DNA of 64,000 nt, from contig DDSV01000036.1 in assembly GCA_002344215.1 (NCBI GenBank), positions 12,012-76,011 of the forward strand, read 5' to 3'. How positions within the stretch are numbered: the first letter of the stretch is position 1; every line of letters starts with the position of its first letter. Source of the stretch: Akkermansiaceae bacterium UBA2381. GTDB lineage: Bacteria > Verrucomicrobiota > Verrucomicrobiia > Verrucomicrobiales > DEV007. Shown here in pieces: positions 33,998 to 42,450 of this stretch. The position numbers and the translations under genes were made by a program. The notes under the pieces are model-generated. The model worked only from the letters and a program-made list of their open reading frames with translations, made no database searches and was not told the origin of the DNA.

Positions 33998-34210
33998 ATG
34001 AGAATATCCAAATTGATTGAATTGCTTCAAAAGGCTGCGAACGAACACGGCGACCTTCCAATTCACTACCTTGCGAACGGTGCCGAATACAGCCCCGCAG
34101 AAGTGAAACTAGCAAAGGCAGGAACCTCAGCAGCGCAGGTCGGAGCCATCACTGGACCTCACCAATTCGAGCCCGACCGTCTGGTCATCAGTGGTCACCG
34201 ACTGTCCTAA
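33998..34210 (+). CDS. Small hypothetical protein (70 aa)
   Basis: MRISKLIELLQKAANEHGDLPIHYL opens with the helix-turn pattern of small phage-associated proteins of the type MKVSELIEELQKL. It continues EYSPAEVKLAKAGTSAAQVGA and ends FEPDRLVISGHRLS. No catalytic feature. It is probably real, given its composition and a start context free of repeats; the function is unknown. Confidence 0.5.
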   Translation: MRISKLIELLQKAANEHGDLPIHYLANGAEYSPAEVKLAKAGTSAAQVGAITGPHQFEPDRLVISGHRLS

Positions 34211-34322
34211 TCGCGGAGTATATCTCGGATTCCACTTCATCGAAGTCTCGCATAACTAATGATTCGGATAATCAGAACTACTTAAAAAGAGTGCAGATTT
34301 GATCTTGCAATCAATAACGGAA

Positions 34323-34460
34323 ATGAGCAATTCCAAGGAAATAAACGAGTTCATAGCGGCGGTAGAGTTCGGATTCTCCCCGGAATTGCTACGATGGCTC
34401 ACTGCGAATCCTGTCATTGTCAAAAAACTCCCCTTCCGTGAGGAGAACGGAATATACTAG
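34323..34460 (+). CDS. Possible truncated ORF (45 aa)
   Basis: MSNSKEINEFIAAVEFGFSP and WLTANPVIVKKLPFREENGIY look protein-like but stop abruptly. The end overlaps the 3' end of the opposite-strand 204-residue gene. It may be the N-terminal remnant of a longer gene cut during insertion of the neighbour. Confidence 0.3.
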   Translation: MSNSKEINEFIAAVEFGFSPELLRWLTANPVIVKKLPFREENGIY

Positions 34461-35034
34461 GATGGCTAGTGTCCGGGGTGATTACTTTAAGCACTTTGAT
34501 CGATGCGTAACCGCCCAGAATTCTTCTAGCCTGATGAATTGCTCGGTGGTTCCCGTCGGTCAGAATGACACGTTCATCACGGGGCAATCCGATGAATTCA
34601 TCGAATTCGACGTCTTCCTCCAAAGGCAACTTATTGAAAGATTCCAAAGCGATGAGTGCCGGACTAAGAGCGAGAATCTCCAGTTTCATTTCGCATTTAT
34701 CAGGGCAGTCCCCGGCCGCGGCATAAATCTCGTTGACCTTGAAGAAGCTCATTTTCCAATTCTCGTGTTTCTCAATCTGCTTTGGCACATGAGTCCAGCG
34801 GTGGCGACACAAAGCCATAACTAATTCGCGACGTTGGGCCGGAGAAAGCGAATCGACGATTTCGCGACAATCGGCTGGATTCGCAAATACTTTGGCACCT
34901 TCAGACTTTCGATCCCTCATTCGCAGTATTTCCCATCCATCTGAGGGAAACGTTCGCTCATTTAGGGTTCTCCCGAAACCAAAGGCGAAAAGCTGAGGTT
35001 TCAGAAATGCTGAGTAGGCCGTGTCTTTCATCAA
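34420..35034 (-). CDS. Hypothetical protein with ParB-like DGNHR motif (204 aa)
   Basis: A soluble protein that is helical in the middle (PADCREIVDSLSPAQRREL, VMALCRHRWTHVPKQI). Near the C-terminus it reads RDERVILTDGNHRAIHQARRIL followed by YASIKVLKVITP. The DGNHR box followed by a helix and a beta strand is the core of ParB/sulfiredoxin-type nuclease or CTPase folds. The usual flanking parts are missing or diverged, so this is a tentative match. It lies next to the AT-rich defence-like block. Confidence 0.5.
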   Translation of the reverse strand: MMKDTAYSAFLKPQLFAFGFGRTLNERTFPSDGWEILRMRDRKSEGAKVFANPADCREIVDSLSPAQRRELVMALCRHRWTHVPKQIEKHENWKMSFFKVNEIYAAAGDCPDKCEMKLEILALSPALIALESFNKLPLEEDVEFDEFIGLPRDERVILTDGNHRAIHQARRILGGYASIKVLKVITPDTSHPSIFRSPHGRGVF

Positions 35035-35746
35035 TCTTCCGCAAGTTACGGCATCCTCGAAGCGAACACTTCCTGCTCTATCCTTAGTTCGCCCAAGCAG
35101 TCGGTAGGCGGCAAATGACCATCGTCGCTCCGTGCGCTCGAGTCAGGAACAACCATAGCTTCTTCTGTTTCGCAGGGCGTGCCATTGAGAGAGCCTCGGT
35201 CGAGTTTTCCGCGGAGTCAATCCTGGCAACACCACCCCCTATCGCGCGTCTGAGTATGACAGAATGCTGACACGACCCGATGTTGCCCCTGGTCGTGCTC
35301 GGGGACACCGGCACGAGCCGAAGGGATAAAAGAGGGAAGTCCTAGAGATAACAGTCACAGCAGTTGAATTCGAAAGCAAAATTAAGCGGAAGCGTAAATC
35401 TAAGCACGAAGAGCGCTACATTTTGGCCCTTCCGCGTGAAAATCGTTGACACTACGCCCGAAATCAGAGGAGTCTTGCCATCGATGGCCATCGGGTCCTG
35501 AACACCGCCTACCTCCCCGACCCCGGGTCTTCAGCGGGAAGGGAACCGAAGGGATGAAAAACGAAGGCAGCACCCAATGGCGGAATGTGCTGATCCGAAA
35601 AACAAAGAAATGTCACATGATTCCGAAATCATTGAACCGTAAAAATTCTAGAGAATGAAAGCTCGACTCTACGGATCGCAGCCCATGACTTATCAGAACA
35701 CCTATATCAGTATCGTGTGAAACATTTTATAGGTTAAATCAATAAT
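35035..35746. other. Gene-free gap before the GHKL block
   Basis: No supported gene in 712 bases. It contains two variants of a CGAAGGGATGAAAAA-type motif (about 35311 and 35547) that also occurs at 8838. AT content rises sharply from about 35640, toward the first GHKL gene. The last 50 bases (TATCAGTATCGTGTGAAACATTTTATAGG region) could hold its promoter. Confidence 0.4.
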
Positions 35747-37144
35747 ATGAACAACAATACATTCGGCCATATTGACGCAAGTCCTACAAAGTCGTTTTTT
35801 GTGGAGATGTTAACTCGCGATATCACGCTGGAAGACGCGATACTCGATCTGCTTGATAATTGCCTTGACGGGCTATTGCGAACACTTGACCCAATGCGAT
35901 TGAAGAATAAGACGCCTTACAAAGGTTTTAGGGCGGACATTACAATAGATAAAGACACGTTCGCAATTTCCGACAACTGTGGCGGTATTCCTTGGTCATT
36001 GCATGACTACGCATTTCGAATGGGGAGGCCAAAGAAGCGCATATCCGAAGGGCTTCCGACCGTAGGAGCTTATGGAATTGGAATGAAACGCGCAATCTTC
36101 AAGATTGGGCGCGCAAGTCTTATCCAAACAAAACACAAAGAACAAGCATACGAAATTGAAATATCGACTGAATGGATTGAACAGAGCGAAGGTTGGGATC
36201 TTGAGGCGGTCCCTGGAAATCAGAGTAGAGCGGAAGACGGTACAACTTTAATCGTAGGAACCCTACATAAGGCAGTTAGTAAAGAGTTTGAGAAAGTGGC
36301 ATTTATTGAAGGTTTAAACAAAAAGATCGAGTCTCACTATGCTTTGATAATTGAAAAAGGCTTTACTGTTTTGATAAATGGAGCTGCCGTCGTCCCAAAG
36401 CCAATAAGTTTCTATTTTCAAAAAGAGGAAAAATCAAAACAGCTGATCAGACCGTATCTGTTCGAGACCGAAGTCGATGGAGTATCAGTATTCGTATCGG
36501 TCGGGCTGCGTGAACCGGTGCCTTCCGAAGAGGAAGTTAGTGATGAGCAACAGGAGATTCATTACTCAAAGGATCTTGCGGGGTGGACGGTGATTTGTAA
36601 TGACCGAGTAGTGCTTTATTGTAATAAAGATGAGGAAACCGGTTGGGGCGAAGCTGGTGTCCCAAAGTACCATAATCAGTTTATTGCTGTCTCCGGTATT
36701 GTTGAGTTTACTGCAAATGATGCGTCAAAACTTCCGACAACGACGACAAAGCGTGGAATCGAACATTCTTCATCGCTTTACGCTCAAGTTAAGAACCGAA
36801 TGCGAGAGGGTTTGAAGCTTTTTACGGATTATACAAATGATTGGAAAAGCCGTGGACCGGAAGCGAAATTGCAACTAAAAGATACTCCACGTCTTACTCT
36901 TGCTGAAATAAAAACATCGAGTGCTGATTTAAAGTTCACTCAAGTAAGAACCGGTCTAAAAGGAAAGCAGTATAAGCCGAGTCTTCCATCACCCGCAACT
37001 GTGCGGACTGAAGTAAGAGTTTCGTTTACCGCTGAACGAAATGAGGTTGAACAGGTTTCAGAATTTTTGTTTGGGGACGAATACCGGAGCCCTTCGGAAG
37101 TCGGTTCGGCTGCGTTCTATCGAGTCTACAGCGAATCGGAATAA
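35747..37144 (+). CDS. GHKL ATPase (MutL/MORC-like), first copy
   Basis: A 465-residue GHKL ATPase. The N-box is ILDLLDNCLDG (Asn38), the G1 box FAISDNCGGIPW (Asp76), and the G2 box VGAYGIGMKRAIFKIG (107-121). A transducer-like region follows, with GWTVICNDRVVLYC and KLPTTTTKRGI. Asp34 stands where the catalytic Glu (four residues before the Asn) is normal. Prokaryotic MutL/MORC-like ATPases accompany DNA methylases in restriction-like systems. Composition is AT-rich compared with flanking genes. It is followed after one base by a methyltransferase-like gene. Confidence 0.85.
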   Translation: MNNNTFGHIDASPTKSFFVEMLTRDITLEDAILDLLDNCLDGLLRTLDPMRLKNKTPYKGFRADITIDKDTFAISDNCGGIPWSLHDYAFRMGRPKKRISEGLPTVGAYGIGMKRAIFKIGRASLIQTKHKEQAYEIEISTEWIEQSEGWDLEAVPGNQSRAEDGTTLIVGTLHKAVSKEFEKVAFIEGLNKKIESHYALIIEKGFTVLINGAAVVPKPISFYFQKEEKSKQLIRPYLFETEVDGVSVFVSVGLREPVPSEEEVSDEQQEIHYSKDLAGWTVICNDRVVLYCNKDEETGWGEAGVPKYHNQFIAVSGIVEFTANDASKLPTTTTKRGIEHSSSLYAQVKNRMREGLKLFTDYTNDWKSRGPEAKLQLKDTPRLTLAEIKTSSADLKFTQVRTGLKGKQYKPSLPSPATVRTEVRVSFTAERNEVEQVSEFLFGDEYRSPSEVGSAAFYRVYSESE

Positions 37145-37145
37145 T

Positions 37146-38120
37146 ATGAAACATCCTCCATATCATCTTCGAGTAAACAAAGCAGTAGATCGATTTGTTT
37201 TAATTGAAACAATTAAGGATCTTATGAGTGCTGGATACGCACCCAATGCAGAGTGTACATATTATAGTTTAGGTGGTCCATTTCTGGAGGATTTTAGGTT
37301 GATTCACGAGCATTTCCCTGAAATCCGGCTTGTTTCGATTGAAAGTGACGAAGCAACGTATTCGCGCCAGAAATTTCATAGGTTTTGCAAGCGGATCCAG
37401 CTAGTTTTGAGTCGGGTCGAAAATTTCTTAGAGAAAGAATTTGTTCCCGGTGCCCGTGACATAATTTGGCTAGACTTTACAGATTTTAGAGTTTCACATT
37501 TTTCAACCCTTGAGTCATTGCTTCCCAAGCTTGGTGATGGAAGTCTTGTCCGTGTCACCCTTCCGGTTAATCCTCCGCTCGCACCGAATTATTTTGCTTA
37601 CTTGTCCAAAGTGGAAAGAGCACAAAGGCTGAATATCAAAAGGGATGAATTTGACCGAAGGTTTTCAGAATATCTAGTAAAAGGCTGGGAGGATCATCTT
37701 GAAAATGATTCATCAATGAGTGCGTTAATTGCGAGAATGTTAGAAAATGTATGCGGTAAAGTTGCTCTATCTGACAATTTGTCTGCCAGGCTCGTATCCG
37801 CACATAGATATGCTGATGGGCAGTCAATGATGACGGCATCTATAGTAATTATGCGCGATGCGGGGTTGGCAAAGCTTGTAGCATTTAAGCCTATGCAGCA
37901 GGAAAAAATTGCGGCATGTCTACTTGATATGCCCCTATTGAGTGTAAAGGAACGCTTGAAGTTGGCAGAATCTTTGCCACAATCAAAGCCGTCTGGGAAA
38001 CTTCTTTCTAAAAGACTCGGGTATTTGATTGATCGTGATTCAGTTAAGAGTGAAAGAAGTATGGAGCAGTATTCTCGATATCATCGACACTATCCTCTGT
38101 TTGGAAGAATTGATCTTTGA
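37146..38120 (+). CDS. Methyltransferase-like partner of the first GHKL ATPase
   Basis: A 324-residue protein starting MKHPPYHLRVNKAVDRF, one base after the ATPase stop; a longer frame upstream overlaps the ATPase and was discarded. A Rossmann-like pattern is visible: YYSLGGPFLEDFRLI (glycine loop), LVSIESDEATYSRQKF (acidic end of strand 2) and IIWLDFTDFRV (motif IV position). Together these resemble a SAM-dependent methyltransferase. The substrate is unknown. The Gly-rich loop is atypical, so a non-methylating nucleotide-binding role is possible. Confidence 0.6.
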   Translation: MKHPPYHLRVNKAVDRFVLIETIKDLMSAGYAPNAECTYYSLGGPFLEDFRLIHEHFPEIRLVSIESDEATYSRQKFHRFCKRIQLVLSRVENFLEKEFVPGARDIIWLDFTDFRVSHFSTLESLLPKLGDGSLVRVTLPVNPPLAPNYFAYLSKVERAQRLNIKRDEFDRRFSEYLVKGWEDHLENDSSMSALIARMLENVCGKVALSDNLSARLVSAHRYADGQSMMTASIVIMRDAGLAKLVAFKPMQQEKIAACLLDMPLLSVKERLKLAESLPQSKPSGKLLSKRLGYLIDRDSVKSERSMEQYSRYHRHYPLFGRIDL

Positions 38121-38266
38121 ATAGCTAAATTCGTTATAAATCGATTTGTCGTGGCAATGCGCATGCACAAGGAAATCAACTGGTCTTTCGTCTTTGTTGG
38201 ACTCCTACCCGGTGCCGATAAGACTTTTACGGATTCCCGACTTGGGAAAGTTTATATCCGTCTGTG

Positions 38267-39949
38267 TTAATGAGTAAGAATAACAACGAGTGCGCTAACG
38301 ACGTCGTCACGGATTTTCCGGACCTTTACCTCATCTATCAATCGTCCAGTTTCATGAACCGCTCCGTTGAGGTGAGGTAAGTGTCCTTTAAAGTTTTCAC
38401 ACCCCCTCCCGCATGTTCTTTCCTGGCCCACTGGCCAAATCTTCTGATTATTAATTACCCAAATTAAGGTTTGTTCAAGCGTTGGGTTGAGAGTCCTTTC
38501 CTGTTCCGCGGTTAGCGCCCTTTTCTTTTTGATTTCGGTGATCCAATGATCCTTGATTTCCTTTGCATGGCGATGTCGCCGTAGGTAATCATTTAAAGCC
38601 TGTTCGAAAAGCGCACGAATCATGAATGCGGCGCGATAAGGAAAATTAAGGATAGGAGTACCGGCAGCTTCGATCACTAGTGATGAAATTTTCACCTGGC
38701 GGGACACAACATCGCAGTCAAAGAACACATTATCGAGACTTGAACTGTGTGGCAGGCGATTCTTGGGTGGTGGAATTCTTAGCCCTGCACCATCACGGGA
38801 GGCTACATGATGATCACCACTCACCGCTTTTCTTTCGTCTTTTCCGTCAAGAGTCTTGTCCAGCTTCTTGATCCGTTTACGGTTCGCTGTTCGGAAGTTA
38901 TCGGCAACCTCTTTCAATGTCTCGGCGGTCTCAACGTGGGCAGCGCTATGGGTGTTTATTCCGGTTTTCTTGCTGTCCCAAGGAAGCTTAGAAGGGTCCT
39001 CGCTTACGTAATGCGCCCAACCCACAAAGCCGCTGTATTCATTGTGCCAAACTGTCGTCCATCCCGTCTCCGGACCTCTGTCGGCGACTCTAATGATGCG
39101 ATCATTGCAAACGATGTACCATCCGTATTCCGGAGCAATTTTCCGATTTTTGGCTATCCCTCCCTCACCGAGGTGATAGCCTGAGTGCATTCCGGCGGTG
39201 TAGAAAAACTTGACGCCTCCACTAAGTACCAAGATTGCGGACTGGATGGGAAAACTCCCGTCATTCCGGATCAGAGGCCCAAAACTTTCGACGGCGACTT
39301 CACCAATCAATATTTTAAGACCCTTACTGACAAATCGGCCGTAACGCTCTTGCGTGAGTTTTGAAACATCTGAGCGCCACTTTTCTTTGGCCAATTCGTT
39401 CGCCACTTCAGCGCGAAGTTCAGTAATTCTCAATACGTTAAATTTTTTTCCGGTTGTTGATGTTATAACTGCTTCGATGGGGACTTTCTTTAAATTGCGC
39501 ACCTTTGTCTCTGTGAACTCAAGCTGGCTGAGAGTTTTTGAGTCATCTGTTCTGAGCTCTACTCTTGAACCGAGCTTGAAAACTGAGCGATTCAGTCCAA
39601 CTCCGAAGTGACCAATCCCAAAGCGGTGTTTAGACTTGGCTCCTGTGCGAAATGACCGTGTCGTTAGTTCAGTTTCACTTATACCGCCGCAGTTGTCTGA
39701 AATTTCAAAATTCGATTCGCTGAAAGAAATTCTTATCTCAAATCCACTGTATGAAGCAGGGAGCCCGAAGTCGTCTTTCTTGCACTTCGATGAACCTAGA
39801 ATCTCATTGCGAGCCGCATCAATCGAGTTGTCGATAAGGTCGTAGACGCACTCAATAGTACTAACGTCTGATGTAAGACCTTTGATGAGATAATCAGCAT
39901 CGACGTCAAAATCCACTTCAACTTTTCGGGGCAACGGCTTGTTTGGCAT
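38267..39949 (-). CDS. GHKL ATPase (MutL/MORC-like), second copy, with helical C-terminal domain
   Basis: A 560-residue relative of the 35747 ATPase. The N-box is VYDLIDNSIDA (Asn41), G1 FEISDNCGGIS (Asp85), and G2 HRFGIGHFGVGLNRSVFK. Shared later blocks are GWYIVCNDRIIRV and ETGWTTVWHNEY, then KLPWDSKKTGI. Asp37 replaces the catalytic Glu, as in the first copy. Residues about 400-560 add a helical domain (FMIRALFEQALNDYLRRH, HLPHLNGAVHETGRLIDEV) that loosely recalls HEPN-type bundles. Its start lies 33 bases after the DNA methyltransferase stop, on the same strand. Confidence 0.82.
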   Translation of the reverse strand: MPNKPLPRKVEVDFDVDADYLIKGLTSDVSTIECVYDLIDNSIDAARNEILGSSKCKKDDFGLPASYSGFEIRISFSESNFEISDNCGGISETELTTRSFRTGAKSKHRFGIGHFGVGLNRSVFKLGSRVELRTDDSKTLSQLEFTETKVRNLKKVPIEAVITSTTGKKFNVLRITELRAEVANELAKEKWRSDVSKLTQERYGRFVSKGLKILIGEVAVESFGPLIRNDGSFPIQSAILVLSGGVKFFYTAGMHSGYHLGEGGIAKNRKIAPEYGWYIVCNDRIIRVADRGPETGWTTVWHNEYSGFVGWAHYVSEDPSKLPWDSKKTGINTHSAAHVETAETLKEVADNFRTANRKRIKKLDKTLDGKDERKAVSGDHHVASRDGAGLRIPPPKNRLPHSSSLDNVFFDCDVVSRQVKISSLVIEAAGTPILNFPYRAAFMIRALFEQALNDYLRRHRHAKEIKDHWITEIKKKRALTAEQERTLNPTLEQTLIWVINNQKIWPVGQERTCGRGCENFKGHLPHLNGAVHETGRLIDEVKVRKIRDDVVSALVVILTH

Positions 39950-39982
39950 AGACGAGATACTCGGTTATGACAGCAAATTAAG

Positions 39983-41113
39983 TCAAGCTTTCACTCCAGT
40001 TCCCATTTTGGAAATTAGAACCGAAAGAATATGGCGTGAGAGGGGGGGGGAGACACTATTTCCAATCATTCGAAAACTGTGCCATTTGGAAGGATGAAAC
40101 ATGAACCAGTCCGGGAAACCTTGCAAACGCGCAGCTTCTCTCACAGTGATTACTCTTGGCTCGGACGGGTGTATCGGCCTCATCGCTTGATAGGATCCTC
40201 GTTCGTTTCCCGTTCCTGCCCTTAGCGTTGGACAATATCCAGACCAGCTTAGCCTCGGATATCTGCTCACTTCTTCTACCCGTCCGGGAGCAGTTGCTTG
40301 AAACCGTTTAACCACTTCGCTGCTGTGTTTGGTCTCAAGGACTCCCGAGACTTCGCCTAATTTCAACCTGTGTTTTGATATGTCCCAACCGAGTAGATTA
40401 TGGCGCGCTCGCATCCTGCGCGCGTATGCACCAACCTCGCTCACTTCATTAGGATACTGAGCCCAACCATAATCCGCGCTGTCTCTAGAATCGAAGATTG
40501 GTGTGGGGAGATCAGAAATCGCATCTTGAACCGTGATAGGGCGTCGTCTCGATATTCCCGAAATCTCCTCTGCTTTTACGGCGGATACATCGGTCGGATC
40601 GTATCCAATCACAACCACCCTTTTTCGCTTAGTAGGCGCTCCATGGTCGATAGCGTTTACTAGAATCGGGTCCATCAAGACGTAGTGTCCGGGGACCTGA
40701 TCAAGCGCTGCGAAAAGATGATCCCTTGAGTTTTCATCAAGAAGTCCTACAACGTTCTCCATTACAAAAACTCGTGGGTTTAGCATCTTGACGTGACGGT
40801 AAAATTCTCCAATCAAACTATTCCTCGGATCGTCTTCTGCCTTTTTCCCGATTCGACTAAATCCCTGACACGGAGGTCCGCCAATCAATGCATCCAGCCT
40901 GTTTCGTCCCATGGCATCTTTCCAGAACGAGGCATCTAAGCTCTTGACGTCGGCATTTACTACCCGAGCCTTCGGAAAATTCAATGAATAAGAGGACTGT
41001 AAATCAGAATCCAGATCGACGCTGACAACGCTCTGGAAACCAGCAAGTTCTGCTCCGAGGCCGAATCCACCGCATCCACTGAAGAGATCGACTATACGAG
41101 GTTTGGTTTCCAT
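39983..41113 (-). CDS. C5-cytosine DNA methyltransferase
   Basis: A 376-residue Dcm-type enzyme that transfers a methyl group from SAM to C5 of cytosine in a specific site. Motif I is VDLFSGCGGFGLG, motif IV GGPPCQGFS with catalytic Cys82, motif VI ENVVGLL, and motif X includes RMIGNSVSPP. The target-recognition region lies between about 210 and 310. It is complete. No restriction endonuclease or Vsr gene is adjacent; the neighbour in the same unit is a GHKL ATPase, so protection may be tied to an ATPase effector rather than a classical nuclease. Confidence 0.95.
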   Translation of the reverse strand: METKPRIVDLFSGCGGFGLGAELAGFQSVVSVDLDSDLQSSYSLNFPKARVVNADVKSLDASFWKDAMGRNRLDALIGGPPCQGFSRIGKKAEDDPRNSLIGEFYRHVKMLNPRVFVMENVVGLLDENSRDHLFAALDQVPGHYVLMDPILVNAIDHGAPTKRKRVVVIGYDPTDVSAVKAEEISGISRRRPITVQDAISDLPTPIFDSRDSADYGWAQYPNEVSEVGAYARRMRARHNLLGWDISKHRLKLGEVSGVLETKHSSEVVKRFQATAPGRVEEVSRYPRLSWSGYCPTLRAGTGNERGSYQAMRPIHPSEPRVITVREAARLQGFPDWFMFHPSKWHSFRMIGNSVSPPLSRHILSVLISKMGTGVKA

Positions 41114-41813
41114 GGACTGATCTGAGTTTTAGCAAGTGTTCCAGCAAATTTTAAATTGTCGATCGTAAAATTAGCCTGTGGCGAAAACGAGGTAAATGTC
41201 GTTGCCTCGCAAAAATAATCGCGCGTTCATTCAACGCGAGGCCTCACGCTGATACGTTACTACCCGCCGCAGATTCCACGTGTGTTTCACACCTTTGGTC
41301 CACACGCCCGTCCTTGACTTGTGTTTCCGAACATTTTGCATGACGAGTTGTAACGGACTCTCGAGCCTGAATTGAGACAGTGAACTCTGCTTACGTCCTT
41401 GGGCTGTTTCTTCCGAGACCACGACCACGACCTTCACCATGATGAGGCCAGGGCAGGAAGCGGAACTGGCTCCGGATCCGTGCCTCCAGATCGGTCGTGT
41501 CGTCAAGACCGCCCGCAAGACCCTCCACGGATGTCGCGGAGAAGGTTTGCACGATGGAGAGCTTGAGGGAAGGACGGGCATGGGGGGATCGGTGAACTTA
41601 GGTTGGTGGGGCGAGGGTGCAACCCCGGGGAGATTCAATGAATTCATCGCTCGGCAACTGGCTCGCAATCCACCCGATCTACGCGGCATATAGGAATGAA
41701 GGCCGAGTGGCTATCACATCGGTATCTCGGTGGTGCCGCCAAATGGCGCTGGAACCGAGGCAACCAAACCGCTTGCAACCGTCTCCGGATTCAAGCAATA
41801 ACCCAATCATATC
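41114..41813. other. Gene-free gap after the methyltransferase
   Basis: About 700 bases without a supported gene. Frames on both strands (for example minus 41231-41689) are Arg/Ser-rich or lack domain structure. The first 60 bases, upstream of the methyltransferase ATG, are AT-rich and probably hold its promoter. GC content returns to the genomic average from about 41400, marking the edge of the AT-rich block. Confidence 0.45.
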
Positions 41814-42347
41814 ATGTCTCTTGATTACTATTACGAATTCAACGCAGCTCCCTCAAAACCGATCGAAGAGCTGAGATCCTTCCTGACGGATGTCGGAAAG
41901 GAGGCTCTGCAACTTGGTTTCGCCTCTGCTGTTACCGTTAACTCCGTGTTTAGATCTGTTGATCAGCTGCAATTCGCCCGGCGGATCTGTCTTCTGCCGG
42001 TCTTGACCGATGCAAGGCTAAAGACGGCCGATTTCTCGGCGGACCCTTCCGTCGACCGTCAGGAAAGGAGGGAGGGAGAGTGCGGGATCTTTCCCGTCGA
42101 TGGCGTTCTCCTTGTTGTGGTCAATCAGTCCGGACTGGAAACCACGTTTGGATTTCTTCGATTTCCAAAATTGATCATCGGCATGGACGACAACGGAACC
42201 GAGGTAAAGATCGAATATCCGGTTGGTCCCGAATGGCAATTTCGGCAGTGGGTCCAGTCACCGGATCCCAGATACCGTATTCTGGTCTCCCTCTTCGCTG
42301 CCGGCGGCTATCTTGCCCATGAACGCGATGATTATCGACCGAAGTAA
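41814..42347 (+). CDS. Hypothetical protein (177 aa)
   Basis: A soluble acidic protein. It starts MSLDYYYEFNAAPSKPIEELRSFL, then has GKEALQLGFASAVTVNSVF, a beta-rich middle (VDGVLLVVVNQSGLETTFGF, PKLIIGMDDNGTEV) and a C-terminal helix. No family recognised. It resembles other orphan cassette-type genes of this window and is followed by hairpin repeat family 3, copy 3. Confidence 0.55.
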   Translation: MSLDYYYEFNAAPSKPIEELRSFLTDVGKEALQLGFASAVTVNSVFRSVDQLQFARRICLLPVLTDARLKTADFSADPSVDRQERREGECGIFPVDGVLLVVVNQSGLETTFGFLRFPKLIIGMDDNGTEVKIEYPVGPEWQFRQWVQSPDPRYRILVSLFAAGGYLAHERDDYRPK

Positions 42348-42352
42348 ACGCC

Positions 42353-42433
42353 CCGACTTTCGCGAATGAGTGAGTGGCCGGTCCGGGAAAACTCGCCTCC
42401 ACTTTACGGGGCGGGTTTTTTTTAGTTGGGAGG
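42353..42433 (+). repeat. Hairpin repeat family 3, copy 3
   Basis: AAACTCGCC (42389-42397) pairs with GGCGGGTTT (42410-42418) with one G-T pair, and is followed by a long T-run (TTTTTTTTT region), a good intrinsic-terminator shape. Flanks match the copy at 33458-33540. The right end abuts a truncated BatA-like fragment. Confidence 0.65.
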
Positions 42434-42450
42434 TGTCTTCTGGGACATCG

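Noticed and set aside
38163..38270. 35-residue frame between the two convergent GHKL units
   Set aside because: Too short and without features; likely the spacer of the two converging units.
41231..41689. 152-residue minus-strand gene
   Set aside because: Pro/Ser-rich first half, no domain, no neighbour support.
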